This document shows, piece by piece, positions 25,601 to 37,514 of a stretch of 64,000 nucleotides of DNA. Under the pieces are notes generated by a model that was given only the letters and a program-made list of their open reading frames with translations, did not search any database and was not told the origin of the DNA. The translations under genes were made by a program, and so were the position numbers. The first letter of the stretch is position 1. The number at the start of each line of letters is the position of its first letter. The stretch comes from Carnegiea gigantea (Eukaryota > Streptophyta > Magnoliopsida > Caryophyllales > Cactaceae), in contig JAKOGI010000143.1 of the NCBI GenBank assembly GCA_029747015.1, positions 970,001 through 1,034,000 on the forward strand, written 5' to 3'.

Positions 25601-26199
25601 CAATCTATGATAAAGCTATATGGGATTCTGATATTAATAGAAAAATTAATTAAAGAAGTTGTTTCCCTTTTTCTTTTAATGACAATTGTTGATTGTCAAT
25701 CGAATGAGAACTGAGGTGAGAATTCCCGTAAGAACGGTGATGGCTTGGGTAAAAGGGGTAGTTGCTAAGTTTAACAAATGTGAACTCTATGTAACTCAAT
25801 TAGAACTGTGATGGCTTGGGTTGAAGGAGCTGAAAGGATGGATAAGAGCAAGATAGAGGGACATATAGAGTGAGAGTCCAAGCAAGAGTAAGGATGAGAG
25901 AGATTGATTATTACCCATCATTTCATTCCACCGAAAGAGAGACTATGCCAACAACATTATAAGAAGGATAAATTGGTCATTCACTTCTCATTCTTCGTAT
26001 ATTCACCTGATTAATGTTTTACTAACACAATACCAAAATTTCAATCGTGGCAAAATTTAACCATAAAATATCGATTTTGGATTAACCAGTGTCTAAAACC
26101 TCAAGGGGTTCACTGCAAAATACCCCTAAAAGTTGAATTCATGGTTTGGCTTGCAATCCTGGGAAAGCTTCACATAAAAGACCTCTTTGAAAAAGGATT

Positions 26200-26960
26200 T
26201 ACTTCCACCTGATCAATTGGGTTGTGTTGTTTGTGGTTTGCACATTGAAACATGAAATAAGGAAATTCTGAATTCTACTGATGACCAAAGCATCATCTTT
26301 ATCAGCAGGAATATTACTGTAGTACATAAATCTCCTCCATAAGTCAGTTCTCAGGCCATTATCCATGGCTCTCCTCCTTGCAATCCCAGCTAGCTTCCTT
26401 GACCCCATATTCCTCCTTGGTTTCTTCGCCTGACAGTATAATGGAATCGTGTGCAAGAGAAGTCAGGCTGTCCACACATACTGTTACTTGGGAATGATAC
26501 CCTACAGGTCCGTCACTCTTCCGTATTGTCTTCTCCTTGGTGTTCCAGAGAAATAAACCTTGACTATAGTCACTAAACCCTTTGGAAAGTAGAATCTCAC
26601 ATCGTTTTCCAGTATTTGCCAAGGCATTGCCTTTACAAATTATGGAAAGTCAAGTAATTTTGTCCAAGCTTCCTTGAACCCATATTCCTTTATAAACCAT
26701 ACATGATACAGGAGAGTTAACTCTCACTCGACGAGGAAGACGATTGGGTTTAGAAAGTTACACCTAGACATCCATCCAGAACCCCCAGCTCAGCCCACCG
26801 CAAATCATTTCTGTAACGACACTTAGGCAGCGAGACATCACTGCATTCCTCATTGTGAAAGATCAAACCTTAGAACTGATTTCCTGCACATAAGGCCCAA
26901 TACGAGCAGCCATTGACGAGCACACCATTTCCTCCTTATCTTTTAATTTACTCAACCCAA
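26200..26960 (-). pseudogene. Second decayed F-box/FBA copy, rearranged
   Basis: The frame at 26622-26359 reads KRCEILLSKGFSDYSQGLFL and HSQVTVCVDSLTSLAHDS, the C-terminal FBA segment. 26660-26960 continues toward the middle of the protein with many stops. However, 26282-26390 resembles a more central part (NGLRTDLWRR, NIPADKDDAL, like the intact GLWGGPRCLGKFPSIDEANG) and lies on the wrong side of the C-terminal part. The order shows an internal rearrangement, or two relics joined. Confidence 0.7.
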
Positions 26961-28621
26961 TGAAAAAGGGCTAAACAGATTGAATGCAATTTCAGCTACG
27001 TATTAACTGTAAACCGAAGTCAAATGCCTCATTTGCCCACTATATATAGTTTTGGGTTTATAAATATACAAAAACCCAATGAATATGAACAGAAAATTCA
27101 ATTTAAAACTTATGCTCTGTTTGGGCCTTAGAAAATTTGGTGGAAAGAAAAGTTGAAGGAAAAAAATGTGAAGGATAAAAAAGTAGGAAGAAAATGAGTT
27201 TTTTTCTCTTGTTTGGATTGAGGAAAAAATACAAGAATTTGGACGAGTAATTTGAATGTTGACGAACTACTTGAATCATGTTGAAGCCATCTGAACAATA
27301 TGAGGTTGGAGAAGGTTGAGAATTTTCCTCAAACTTTCCTCACAATTTTATGTGGAAAATTTTATCACTTGTTTTTAACAATTTTTCCATATAACTTTCC
27401 TCCAAATTTTTTTTTTTGGTGATTTTCTCTAAACACAACACAAGGAACAAAGTAACTTTTCCAAATTTTTTTCTTTCTACCAAATTTTTTAAGGTCCAAA
27501 CAGAGCCTTGGAAAAATGAAATAATAAACAAATAAGTTGACCTTTTTTCAAATATACTTTTTTTTTTTAAGGTAGATGGCAAGAAGTCAATATAGGGCTT
27601 CTTTTTTGGCAATTGAAATAAACAAAAAATAGTATAGGAGCCGGTCCCCTGACTTTTTCCATACTGCGTACTTTTGTGAATTGTTGTAATTCAATTTGTA
27701 CTCCTTTTTCAGTTGAAATTGTATCTCAGAGTGATCAAAGTTGAAATTGTATTTCAAAGTGACCAAAACAGAAATTGTATCCCGCATAGGATCATGTGTG
27801 CTAATCTGATGATTGAGTTGATCACATACGTGATCGTTTTCTTACTTTCTCTTTTAGCCTTGCATCGTAATTAGACTGTCTCATGAGTACGGATTGTAGT
27901 TAGTCCTGAATCCAACCCACACTCACTTGACTAGACACAAATTACAGGATCAAATTCCATAGCTATTATTTGTCAAAGAACATTTATTTCTTCTTAAAGT
28001 TAGGTGCGTGTCAACGGCCCATATATTACAATATGCAATTTTTAACTAAGCCCGCCTCGGGGGCGGGGGAAGAGCAGGTCTCATATGGTTCAATCATTGG
28101 TTCAAATACCATCCTAGCAAATAGTCATTCATTCAACCATCCAAAATTTCCATCAAATTCTCCGAAAGAAATTCCTCAACGGCTTTGTTGCAAGATCCCA
28201 AGTGATCATCCTTAAATCTGAGAAAAGATAGTCTTGCTCAGAAGAGAAATTTTCAAGCAACTTCTGCCGCCACTAGGAGTTCCTTCGATCTCACAAACTT
28301 GCACCATAGTCTTGAACATGACCTAACAGACTGAGCATAACATAAGCTGCGTGATACAAAGAAACCTGAGTATGGTGAAGTACCCTTCATGTATGAAGCA
28401 TATGCATCCACACAACAAGATTTGCGAGCGCAAGGATCGGGACAATTATGATGAACTTATTACAAGCCAATTCCGGCAGCTATGATGAACTCAATAAGAT
28501 TAGGCACCCAAAAGATTTTTGGCGGGATTGCATGAAATTGCAGTGCGAGAGGGAAGGCCTATTAACCAGTTAATATTCTACTATTTATAATATAAAAATT
28601 AGGAGAACAAAAACTTAAGTC
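26961..28621. other. AT-rich intergenic region
   Basis: No gene recognised. 27110-27500 is a low-complexity stretch of repeated TTT/AAA-rich words. A GC-rich imperfect palindrome (cccgcctcgggggcggg) stands out near 28047-28066, and a B-box-like ggttcaaataccatcc follows near 28100. I cannot fold these into a tRNA or assign a SINE. Confidence 0.35.
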
Positions 28622-29640
28622 ATTTTGAGGAGATTTTTTAAAACTCTACAATTGTATCTGATTTAGGATGCCTGCCACCTTTTGTTCGAAGTTCCTGTTT
28701 GGCAAATAGCTATGTTTGTATTAATTGTTAGTTATTAGTTGTTTGAATTAAATGTTTATATTAGTTGTTTGAATTAGCTGTTTTTAGAAAAAATATTTGG
28801 TAAAATTAGTTGTTTCAAAAATCAGGGTAAAATTTCATCTATACTCTTATCTATAAATTACTTTTAAATGACATGTGGTGTAATTTTTTTAAACTTTTGG
28901 ACAATTATGCATGTCATTTCTATAAAAAGTCATCCCCAAAAGGCTAATATGGCAATAGTTTTTTCAAAAATAGTTTTTTAGAGACAAACAATTATTGCAA
29001 ATAGTTATTTGTTTATTTGACTTGATCAAAACCGTTAAAATCATCCCAAACAGCTTTTTTTTTTTCAAACAACTGTTGTTACCAAATATCCCGAAGTAAA
29101 AGTGGGATGGGAGTTTATTCAATAGTCAAAATATTCGTGATTATATAAGATGTAACTGCTATTTAACCTCCTTGGGGCATATCTCAATCCAAACATGTTA
29201 TCTTTCATTTGGAAAAATACTAACTATATGATGTGCTACTACTGTATTCCCATCCTGTCAAATATGAGACCAATAGCCAAAATTTAAAACTGTAACTAAA
29301 TTCCAAAAAAATGATTTTGAGGAGACTTTTTTTAATCAAGTTGAGGAGAACTTTTTTAAAAGCTATAATTGGATTTGATTTAGGGTATCTGACACCTTTT
29401 TTCGAAGTAAAAGTAGGGAGAGATTGGGGTTTATTGAATAGTCAAAATATCATGGTTACATTAAGAGTCAACCTCCTTGGGGCATATCTCAATCCAACAT
29501 GTTATCCTCCATTTAGAAAAATCCTAACCATATGATTATGATGTGCTACTATATTTCCATCCCGCTGAACGTGAGCCCACTAGCAAAATTTAAAACTAGA
29601 ACTCACATCCAAAAAATCATGCAAAATTAAACTATAGCTA
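28622..29640. repeat. Imperfect tandem duplication (copy 1 split by a MITE)
   Basis: Copy 1 (28622-28691 plus 29092-29310) and copy 2 (29311-29640) share ordered blocks: cattttgaggag, gatttag(g), caccttttnttcgaag, taaaagt, caatagtcaaaatat, cctccttggggcatatctca and gatgtgctacta. Copy 2 runs straight through the point where copy 1 holds 400 bp of extra sequence. Confidence 0.75.
28692..29091. mobile_element. hAT-like MITE
   Basis: About 400 bp of AT-rich sequence lies inside one copy of a local duplication and is missing from the other. The ends carry related inverted termini: tgtttggcaaatagct at the left, and at the right the reverse complement tatttggtaacaacag, sharing the TTTGGyAA core seen in many plant hAT-type MITEs. 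The flanks share cgaag (28687-28691 and 29092-29096), consistent with a target duplication decayed from 8 bp. No coding frame is present. Confidence 0.65.
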
Positions 29641-30766
29641 CTTAGGGGGGGATCGTCCTAGCATTTGATCCTCACTAGCTAGCAACGCCAGACAATAAGT
29701 CTTAAGGAAAACTCAACCAAAACCCCATCTTCATCGCCACTGTGTATCAAATGAATTTATCAGAAGTAGAAGACTACCAAATGGAATACTCCTGAAAAGA
29801 ATTGATAAAAATAAAAAATAAATAAATAAGTTAAAATAAAACACAAATTGAGAAAAAACGGGAAAACATATATAAATTAAGGGAAAAATAAAGGTTCATC
29901 ATTTGTAACTCAAGACTCATTGCATATGTTTAAAAAGTTCATTATTTAGTTATGAAATTCACCATTTGGAAGACAAAACGATCCATCATTTTGAAAATAA
30001 AAAGGTTCATTAAATATATGTAAAGATCTATCATCTGTAAAATAAAAAGGTTTATTAAAGTGCAATATTCAATTTCATATAGACATATGCATTATATTTA
30101 CTAATTATGGAAAATAAAAACTATGATTGAGTATAAATTTTTAAAATAAACAAAGATGCCAATATTATTAAAAATGGAAAAGGAGAAAGATTAGTCTCGA
30201 TTCTTAACTATAGAGAAACGAGACTTATTAGAAAAAGAAAATGGATCTGTCCATATATATATACACATAAAATATATTATATTATATATTATATATATAC
30301 ATATGTATGTATATAAGAAAATGAAACAAGGATAAAGAAATTTTTAAAAAAATATATGATGACCCATCTGAAATTGGGTCTGGGGCACGAAAAAGTAAAA
30401 ACCAAGCACGCCAAAGTCTAAACAAACATTTTCACCATGTGGACACCGTTAGTACTTATTTCAATTATTAATATTATATTATTTAAAAAATAACAATTTT
30501 GTTAAAAAAGAAAAGCGCGGAAAAAGGAGGGGAAAAGCAGTACAACGACACAATCCAACGGATAATTTTCAAATTCTTGACCTGGCGCTTCTCTCTGTCC
30601 ATCTCTAACATTCAATTACCATTTCTCAGTCCAAAAATTTGAAGCTTCAATCCCAATTTCTAGCTTACTTCTTCGTTCCCAAATTCAATCAAAGCTTCCC
30701 AATCTCTGCAACTTCTTACTTCCTAGCTCATGCAAAGCTCCATTCTTTAACTAAAAAACTCAATCA
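29641..30766. other. AT-rich spacer upstream of F-box pseudogene
   Basis: Mostly low-complexity AT-rich DNA. It includes degenerate repeats of aaggttcat(c/t)a between 29890 and 30060 and a dinucleotide-rich stretch of AT/ATT at 30253-30320. No gene seen. The CT-rich 30590-30760 may be the old 5' UTR of the F-box pseudogene that follows. Confidence 0.4.
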
Positions 30767-31137
30767 ATAGCATCTGCCCCCGTCCTACCATATCTGCCTC
30801 TTGAGATTGTTAATAAAGGCTTCCTTCCAAGACTTCTTGTGAAGGCTCTTCCTAGATTCAAATGTGTGTCTAAAAGTTGGTTGAATTACATTTCAATCCA
30901 AGAATTCGTAGAAGAGCAGCTGAAGACTTCTTGTGCCGAAAACCGAGATGGGTTTCTTCCATTAAGTGATGATGACGAGAAATATGTTTTGTCATGCAGA
31001 CTAGATAAGCCAGAGACGACAACAATCAAGCTTCCTTTTTCATTAAGGAAGATAAAAGTTTCAGTTTGTAAGACGTGTCGCAGTCCCTACAAATTAAATA
31101 ACTCAAATACCCTTATAATTATATTTTAAGGACTGTA

Positions 31138-32517
31138 TGTTACAAGAAAAACAGAGTTTTAATATTTATAAACCCCAAGTGTAAGGTGTATCGTTGAGTA
31201 CTTAGGGTGTCGTCCACAGGGAATTGTGTTTCCAACTACCAAGGCTAATTAAAGCATCTCGAGTTAGGCGAAATCAAAGAAAAACAAAGGGTAAACTAAA
31301 CTACGCTAACAAATATAGAAAAAGCGACTTGGAGTTGTGATTTGACTAATAAATAAACGAACTAATCGAGACGAGTTCTAACCTACCCAAACTACACTAC
31401 GAACAAGAGATGATCGATTGCACCATCAAAGACCACCCAAGCCCTCTCTCAAGGGTCATGAGCTAGTCTAATTAGTCTAACCACCTATTTTTATGGGGTT
31501 AGCCCAATTAGACCACAAAACTAGCAACCCCAGACCTAACTCGATTCAGATACTATTTTCATGTCTCAAACTTGGCTATTCCCTCTCCCACACTAGCAAA
31601 TTGACCTCACCTCTCAACATAAGTCAATCGCCCAAAAACATGGATGAAAGCTCTCTCAAGCATTTCATCGAATACGTAGCGGGCGTGAAGGAAAACTCTA
31701 AGTTTTAGGCATAGATTGGGTAAGGTTAGGCCAAATACAAGATTAATTAGCCATCAAGGGGCTAATCACAATCCAGGCTAACACAATCTACCAATTAAAC
31801 ATCATAAACACATGAAAATCTAAACTAACAAACAAAAACATGAACATGAAGAACAAAACAAAGAGAATGAAATAAAACAAATCTAGACAACTAAATAGCA
31901 TAAATCAACAATGAAAACTAAACAATTAAACTAAACAAAGCAAATACAAGAATTAAAACTAACAAAACATAAACACGAACAACATATAAACTAAAGAGAT
32001 AAAAGCGGAGAAAACTTAATCTTGAATTGATGAAGGAACTTGAAATTCAAAGGTTGAATCCAAAATTACAATCTTCAATCCTAAACTAATCCTCCTCTTG
32101 AGGTTTTATTTGCCAAACTAACCTAAAATCTAGCCTAAGAATCGCTAGAGAGACGCCCCAAGCGAACCCCGTGCAACCCCCCGCAAAAACTGGCTGAAAA
32201 GGGCTTTTGTCGCGAAAGCAGGCCCGACGCACGGCCGTGCCGGGACACACGGCCGTGCGCCTGGCCGTGCTGGCCGTGCGTGGCTTCGGCCACCGGTGCA
32301 CGGCCGTGCATCCCTGCAGGACGGCCGTGCACTGCTGTTTTCTGCTGTTTTTCGCCAGTTTGTCCCATCTTCGCTCCTTTTCGCGACGTTTACTTAATTT
32401 TGGGTTATTTCCTACAAAATATAAATAAAACAAGTAAAAATCCTAAAAATTAAGTTATTATACGAGCTAAAAGTGGGTGAAAGAGGCACGTAAAATGGGT
32501 GAATTTATCGTTCATCA
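31138..32517 (-). repeat. 3' LTR of the non-autonomous element
   Basis: 1380 bp, closely similar throughout to 36121-37514. Shared landmarks include cgttgagtacttagggtgtc near one end, an A-rich middle and a GC-rich block of CACGGCCGTG palindromes near 32210-32330. Scattered substitutions against the other LTR indicate the insertion is not recent. Confidence 0.9.
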
Positions 32518-33877
32518 CACCCCCACACCCATCTTTGGCTCGTCCTTGAGCAAAACAAAATGAAAACTAACTAAACAGCTAGCTCACTTTCGTAGGAATC
32601 ACGGTTGCATTTAGCATATGTAACGAGCCCTTTAAACCCCTTGATTACCCCAAGTGGACGAGTAAGATCTCGTGAGGGTTTACAGAAGATATACCCACAA
32701 AATCTCAAAAAGGAAAAACAAAGAAAAGAGAAACAAAAATCGAAAAATGAAAATGACAAAACACAATATATACATTGGGATAAACTGTACACAATCCAAT
32801 CAACCAAAACCCCCTAGTAGCTCAAGTATCAGTCTGTACACAAGCATTACGTGCATTTCAGGATACATCATCCCAAAGAATGGCATCAGACATCAGCTTT
32901 TCACCCCACGACGCATGAGAACATTGAATCCATCTTGGTGCCTGGTGTGCAAGTGTATCATCACCTTAAAACTTGGCCTACCAAAATCAAACTCAATTCC
33001 ACGCAACTGATACAAGTTACCTTTTTGAATGGCTAGCATGGAAAGCAAGCTTCCCCAGTAGCAGTATTGCCTCAAAGGGTAACACCCAGTAGCGCATGCC
33101 TCATAGGGGTACTTTTCATTCCAAACCTTTTTCTTCCCCACTTTTTTTTTTCTTTCCATTATTTTTTCATTACAAACTCTTGCCACGCCTCAAAGGGATA
33201 TACCCAGTAGCGCTTGAATCTGTTTGTTTTTGCTTTTGTTTTTGGAAAAGGGGGTGCAAGCACATACAAAGGGAACTGTGCAATAGGCAAGTGGGAGAGC
33301 CTATCACAGAAGACTAAGAATATAAGGTAATGATAATATAATAGTCAGGATTGGATTACAAAGTTACAATGGACTGTTGAGGTTAGAACTGAGGCCTAAA
33401 ACGATAAACTTGAGATGAATATCTATTATGTACATTATACTTGTATACGAGCTAATAGCCAAGGTAGCAGAGATCAAGGCTGGTCAAAATAATACAAAAC
33501 TCCCCTAAACTCCAAAAGAAAAGAAAAGATTATACAAAAAAGAGAAAAAAGTGAAAAATCTACACAAAAATGAAAACTTTTCACAAATAAGAATAAAAGG
33601 GGAGATGACGACTCCACCCCCACACCTAAATCTCACAATGTCCTCATTGAGAGTTGAGAGTTATCAGCAACCACAAAAACACACAAAAATAAACAAAACA
33701 AAATCAAATACAAGACACATAAAACACAATAAACACACACAACAACACTAAACCTGCACAATATATACACGGGCTAGTACACTCTCCCAAAAACACGCAC
33801 TAAAATCAAAAACAAGACCACACATATGTACAAAACTAACCACCAAAAACAAGAACATACCAAGCCATCAACACCAC

Positions 33878-34059
33878 TGTTGGGAATATCACACATGAGT
33901 AAAGAAGTCCCATATCGGAAGTTTGAAAATAAAGGTCATGATATATAAGTCATGTGGGCTACTCCTCCTATTGCCAATTGGTTTTAGGATGGAACCTCAC
34001 TTGTACTTGTTGTCATGGGCCTTGGTTGAAGTGGGCTCCTTCCTTGGATCTTCCCAACA
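33878..34059 (+). repeat. TRIM 5' LTR
   Basis: 182 bp, ending in CCCAACA just before the initiator-tRNA-Met primer site. It is near identical to 34303-34484, with only scattered single-base differences over shared words such as ggaagtttgaaaataaagg and ccaattggttttaggatgg. Confidence 0.9.
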
Positions 34060-34302
34060 AGTGGTATCAGAGTCGATGGTGCGTTCGGCTAGGCGACAAA
34101 GGTGTGGCATGGTGGACCCCATGGACGAGCTTGGTGAAGTGACACACAGGTGTTGATTGAGCGGTAATACGTGTGCTGCAGCGTGGCTCGATGGCGTGGA
34201 TAAGCTCTTGATAGTGGCTTGACACCTTAGTAAAGACTTCCGCTCAAGGGAGAGCTTGTGCGTTGATGTGGTGTGAAAGAGACTCATGCGTGAGGGGGAG
34301 AT

Positions 34303-34484
34303 TATTAGGAATATCACACATGAGTAAAGAAGTTCCACATCGGAAGTTTGAAAATAAAGGTCATGATCTATAAGTCACGTGGGCTACTCCTCCTATTGCC
34401 AATTGGTTTTAGGATGGAACCTCACTTGTGCTTGTTGTCATGGGCCTTAGTTGAAGTGGGCTCCTTCCTTGGATCTCTCCAACA
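34303..34484 (+). repeat. TRIM 3' LTR
   Basis: 182 bp copy of 33878-34059. Its first bases read TATTAGG rather than TGTTGGG, so the terminal TG is mutated. Confidence 0.9.
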
Positions 34485-34696
34485 CCAATCATAACGCATA
34501 AATATCCACAAAAACACAAAAACGGTGATCATAACCATCATTGGCTCAACAACATCCCAAATATCAACTCAAGATGATCACCAACAAAAACACAATCCTA
34601 GTATCCACAACTAAAAAAACAGAAAAAGAAAGAAAATAAAAAGAAGGGAGAAGAGTTAGAACGAGTATACCAGGTCGGGTACTGATTGTACCCGAA

Positions 34697-36016
34697 CTAC
34701 GCCTCCCTAGGATGGTGCTGTGGAGGCCTGAGGAGCATCAGCCACTCCTCATCATCGCTCAGGACTCGCGGCGTCAACTCGGATGCCGTCAAAGCTCGTA
34801 AGAGCTTATCATGCATTGCTGCATGCATCTCAAAATGGTGTGAATAAGAGAACACTGGTAAAGATGGAGCAAACAAAGTTAATGCCCTCTTAAACCCATC
34901 AAATGCCTTGGGAAAATCAGCAGAATAATCAAATGCAATAATCAACATGATTTTTCCAGCCATGCCCTCTAGGTACAGACGATAAGGATCAAGGAAGGGA
35001 TCATACCCTCTAAAAGTACCTAGAGACTTATAACAGTCAACCTCATTCCCCTCAAGTATCACATGAGGATTAATAAGTAACATATCACAACACTTAGGGG
35101 AATGGGAGGGTGGTGAACATAAAGAGGAGGCATGGAATATATCAGGAGAGTTAGGGGATATATTATCAATAAAATCAGGACTAGTTGGTCCTGCAACCAC
35201 AACATCCACGCATGAAGTCTCTGTGGGAGTCTCATGAAAATCATGCACCTCAATAGAAATATTGCCGGACTCAAACGAAGTATCATCCTCATCAACACTA
35301 GCGCTAACGCCAAGGGTCTCACATACCTCGAACTCCGTCGACTGAGCTAAAGGGGAAGGTGTATCAGGAAAGGTCATGATAAACGCAGTGTTGTCCCAAA
35401 GGGTATTAGGAAAGGATGGAGCAACGGTGAGTAAAGTAGTCAAGAGAGGGTCGAGTACGTCCTCTAGTCCGGACTCTAGAGGAGGGAAAGACGCACCATC
35501 ATCACACAAATTGACATCAAGTCTAGGAGCACTAGAACTAAGGTCAGTCTCGGGTGATAGGTCATACTGCCGCAGTTTATTAGCAAACTCAATTTGTTAC
35601 TTTATTGTCTCTATTATATTGCTAAGTCTAGCAAAGCCTTCATTAGAAATATAATAGGGAAAAGAATTACTGGTGTGATCAGAACAATGGCAAATTTCGC
35701 ACACAAGAGGGGCATAATCAGGGATGCAAGGGGGTGGGGTACAAGAATCAGAACAACTAGTTTCAAATTCATAAATATCCCAAGCCAACCAATCAAGAAA
35801 ATCACATGTTTCATTAACATCTTTAGCACAGAAATCCCAGTACTCTAAAAGAGCACAGGTCTCACAATTCACACCCTCGTAAACTGTATTCCAAAGTTCC
35901 CACTTCTCCACATAAAAATCACAATGAGCAAGAAAAGCATGTAATCTATCATAATATCTCCAAAACAGTTCATGCTCATATTGAGGGAAGTGGGAAAGAG
36001 ACATTTTTTTTTTCAA
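34697..36016 (-). pseudogene. Gag-like frame of the LTR element, one in-frame stop
   Basis: Read from 36016 downward, the frame starts MKKKMSLSHFPQYEHELFWR and continues through a Cys/Trp-rich region with DYAPLVCEICHCSDHTSNSF, a CxxC...H pattern recalling a degenerate zinc knuckle. A TAA at 35597-35599 interrupts it. The same frame then stays open (QIEFANKLRQYDLSPETDLS onward) to 34697, about 440 codons in total. I recall similar FHQYEHELFWRY-type proteins in many plant genomes as products of non-autonomous gypsy-related elements, but cannot name the domain. The second half is acidic and low in recognisable motifs. Confidence 0.65.
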
Positions 36017-36120
36017 TTTTTAAGATTTTTTTTTCCCCCGAAATAAAAGCCTAGTCTTGAATGTCTAAGTAAGCTCTAATATTGGAAAGCGCCAATTCCC
36101 CGACAACGGTGCCAAAAACT

Positions 36121-37514
36121 TGTTATAAGAAAAATAGAGTTTTAATATTTATAAACCCCAAGTGCAAGGTGTATCGTTGAGTACTTAGGGTGTCGTCCAT
36201 AGGGAATTGTATTTTCAACTACCAAGGCTAACTAAAGCGTCTCGAGTTAGGCGAAATCAAAGGAAAATAAAGGGTAAACTAAACTACGCTAACAAACATA
36301 GAAAAAGTGACTTGGAGTTGTGATTTGACTAATGAATGAACTAACTAATCGAGACGAGTGCTAACGTACCCAAACTACACTACGAACAAGAGATGATCGG
36401 TTGCACCATCAAAGACCACCCAAACCCTATCTCAAGGGTCATGCGCTAGTTTAATTAGCCTAACCATCTATTTTTATGGGGTTAGCCCAATTAGACCACA
36501 AAACAAGCAACTCCAGACCTAATTCGATTCAGATACTATTTTCATGTCCCAAACTCGGCTATTCCCTCTCCCACACTAGCAAATTGACCTCACCTCTCAG
36601 TATAAGTCAATCGCTCAAAAATATGGATGAAAGCTCTCTCAAGCATTTCATCGAACACTTGATGGGGGTGAAGAAAAACTCTAAATTCTAGGCATAGATT
36701 GGGTATGGTTAGGCCAATACAAGATTAATTAGCCATCAAGGGGCTAGTCACAATCCAAGCTAACACAATCTACTAATTAAACATCACAAACACATGAAAA
36801 CCTAAACTAACAAACAAGAAAATGAACATGAAGAACAAAACAAAGAGAATGAAATAAAACAAATCTAGACAACTAAAAAGCATAAATCAACAATGAAAAT
36901 TAAACAATTAAACTAAACAAAGCAAATATAAGAATTAAAACTAACAAAACATAAACAAGAACAACATATAAACTAAAGAGATAAAAGCGGAGAAAACTTA
37001 GTCTTGAATTGATGAAGGAACTTGAAATCCAAAGGTTGAATCCAAAATTACAATCTTCAATCCTAAACTAATCCTCCTCTTGAGGTTTTATTTGTTAAAC
37101 TAACCTAAAATCTAGCCTAAGAATCGCCAGAGAGACGCCCCAAGCGAACCTCGTACGACCCCCCGCAAAAACTGGCTGAAAAGGGCTTTTGTCGCGAAAG
37201 CAGGCCCGACGCACGGCCGTGCGCCACCACGCCTGGCCACCACGCACGGCCGTGCGCCTGGCCGTGCTTGCCGTGCATGGCTTAGGCCACCGGTGCACGG
37301 CCGTGCATCCCTGCAGGACGGCTGTGCACTGCTGTTTTCTACTGTTTTTCGCCGGTTTGTCCCATCTTCGCTCTTTTTCACGACATTTGCTTGATTTTGG
37401 GTTATTTCCTACAAAACATAAATGAAACAAGTAAAAATCCTAAAAATTAAGTTATTATACGAGCTAAAAGTGGATGAAAGAGGCACGTAAAATTGGTGAA
37501 TTTATCGTTCATCA
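36121..37514 (-). repeat. 5' LTR of the non-autonomous element
   Basis: 1394 bp, partner of 31138-32517. It is on the primer-binding-site side, so transcription would run toward lower coordinates. The GC-rich block at 37200-37330 has an extra gccaccacgc-like stretch compared with the other copy. Confidence 0.9.

Larger units (their letters stand above)
33878..34484 (+). mobile_element. TRIM element nested in the LTR retrotransposon
   Basis: Terminal repeats of 182 bp at 33878-34059 (TGTTGGGAATATC...CCCAACA) and 34303-34484 (TATTAGGAATATC...CCAACA) flank 243 bp of internal DNA. The first LTR is followed after two bases by TGGTATCAGAG (34062-34072), the primer-binding site for initiator tRNA-Met. 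A purine run gagggggaga (34292-34301) precedes the second LTR as the polypurine tract. There is no coding capacity. These are the defining traits of terminal-repeat retrotransposons in miniature. I could not see a clean 5-bp target duplication. The orientation is opposite to its host element. Confidence 0.92.
31138..37514 (-). mobile_element. Non-autonomous LTR retrotransposon, 6.4 kb
   Basis: Two long direct repeats (31138-32517 and 36121-37514) bound an internal region of 3.6 kb that includes a later TRIM insertion. On the minus strand each LTR begins TGATGAACG and ends ATAACA or GTAACA. Six bases inside the 5' LTR (plus 36097-36114) lies TGGCACCGTTGTCGGGGA, which matches 16 of 18 bases complementary to the remembered 3' end of plant tRNA-Asp, the primer type of Athila-like Ty3/gypsy elements. 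The purine-rich AAGATGGGTGTGGGGGTG (plus 32518-32535) abuts the 3' LTR as the polypurine tract. Flanks ctgta (31133-31137) and ctata (37515-37519) may be a diverged 5-bp target duplication. One gag-like frame is present; no protease, RT, RNase H or integrase was seen. Confidence 0.88.

Noticed and set aside
32086..32433. Open frames across the GC-rich LTR block
   Set aside because: Several frames on both strands are open together because of CGGCCG repeats. The two LTR copies give different, shifting proteins, so they are not coding.
33878..34484. Cassandra-type TRIM carrying 5S rRNA promoter
   Set aside because: The LTR has a taggatgg word that recalls the 5S C-box, but I see no A-box-like AAGCGTGC or other 5S parts. 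A generic TRIM is the safer call.
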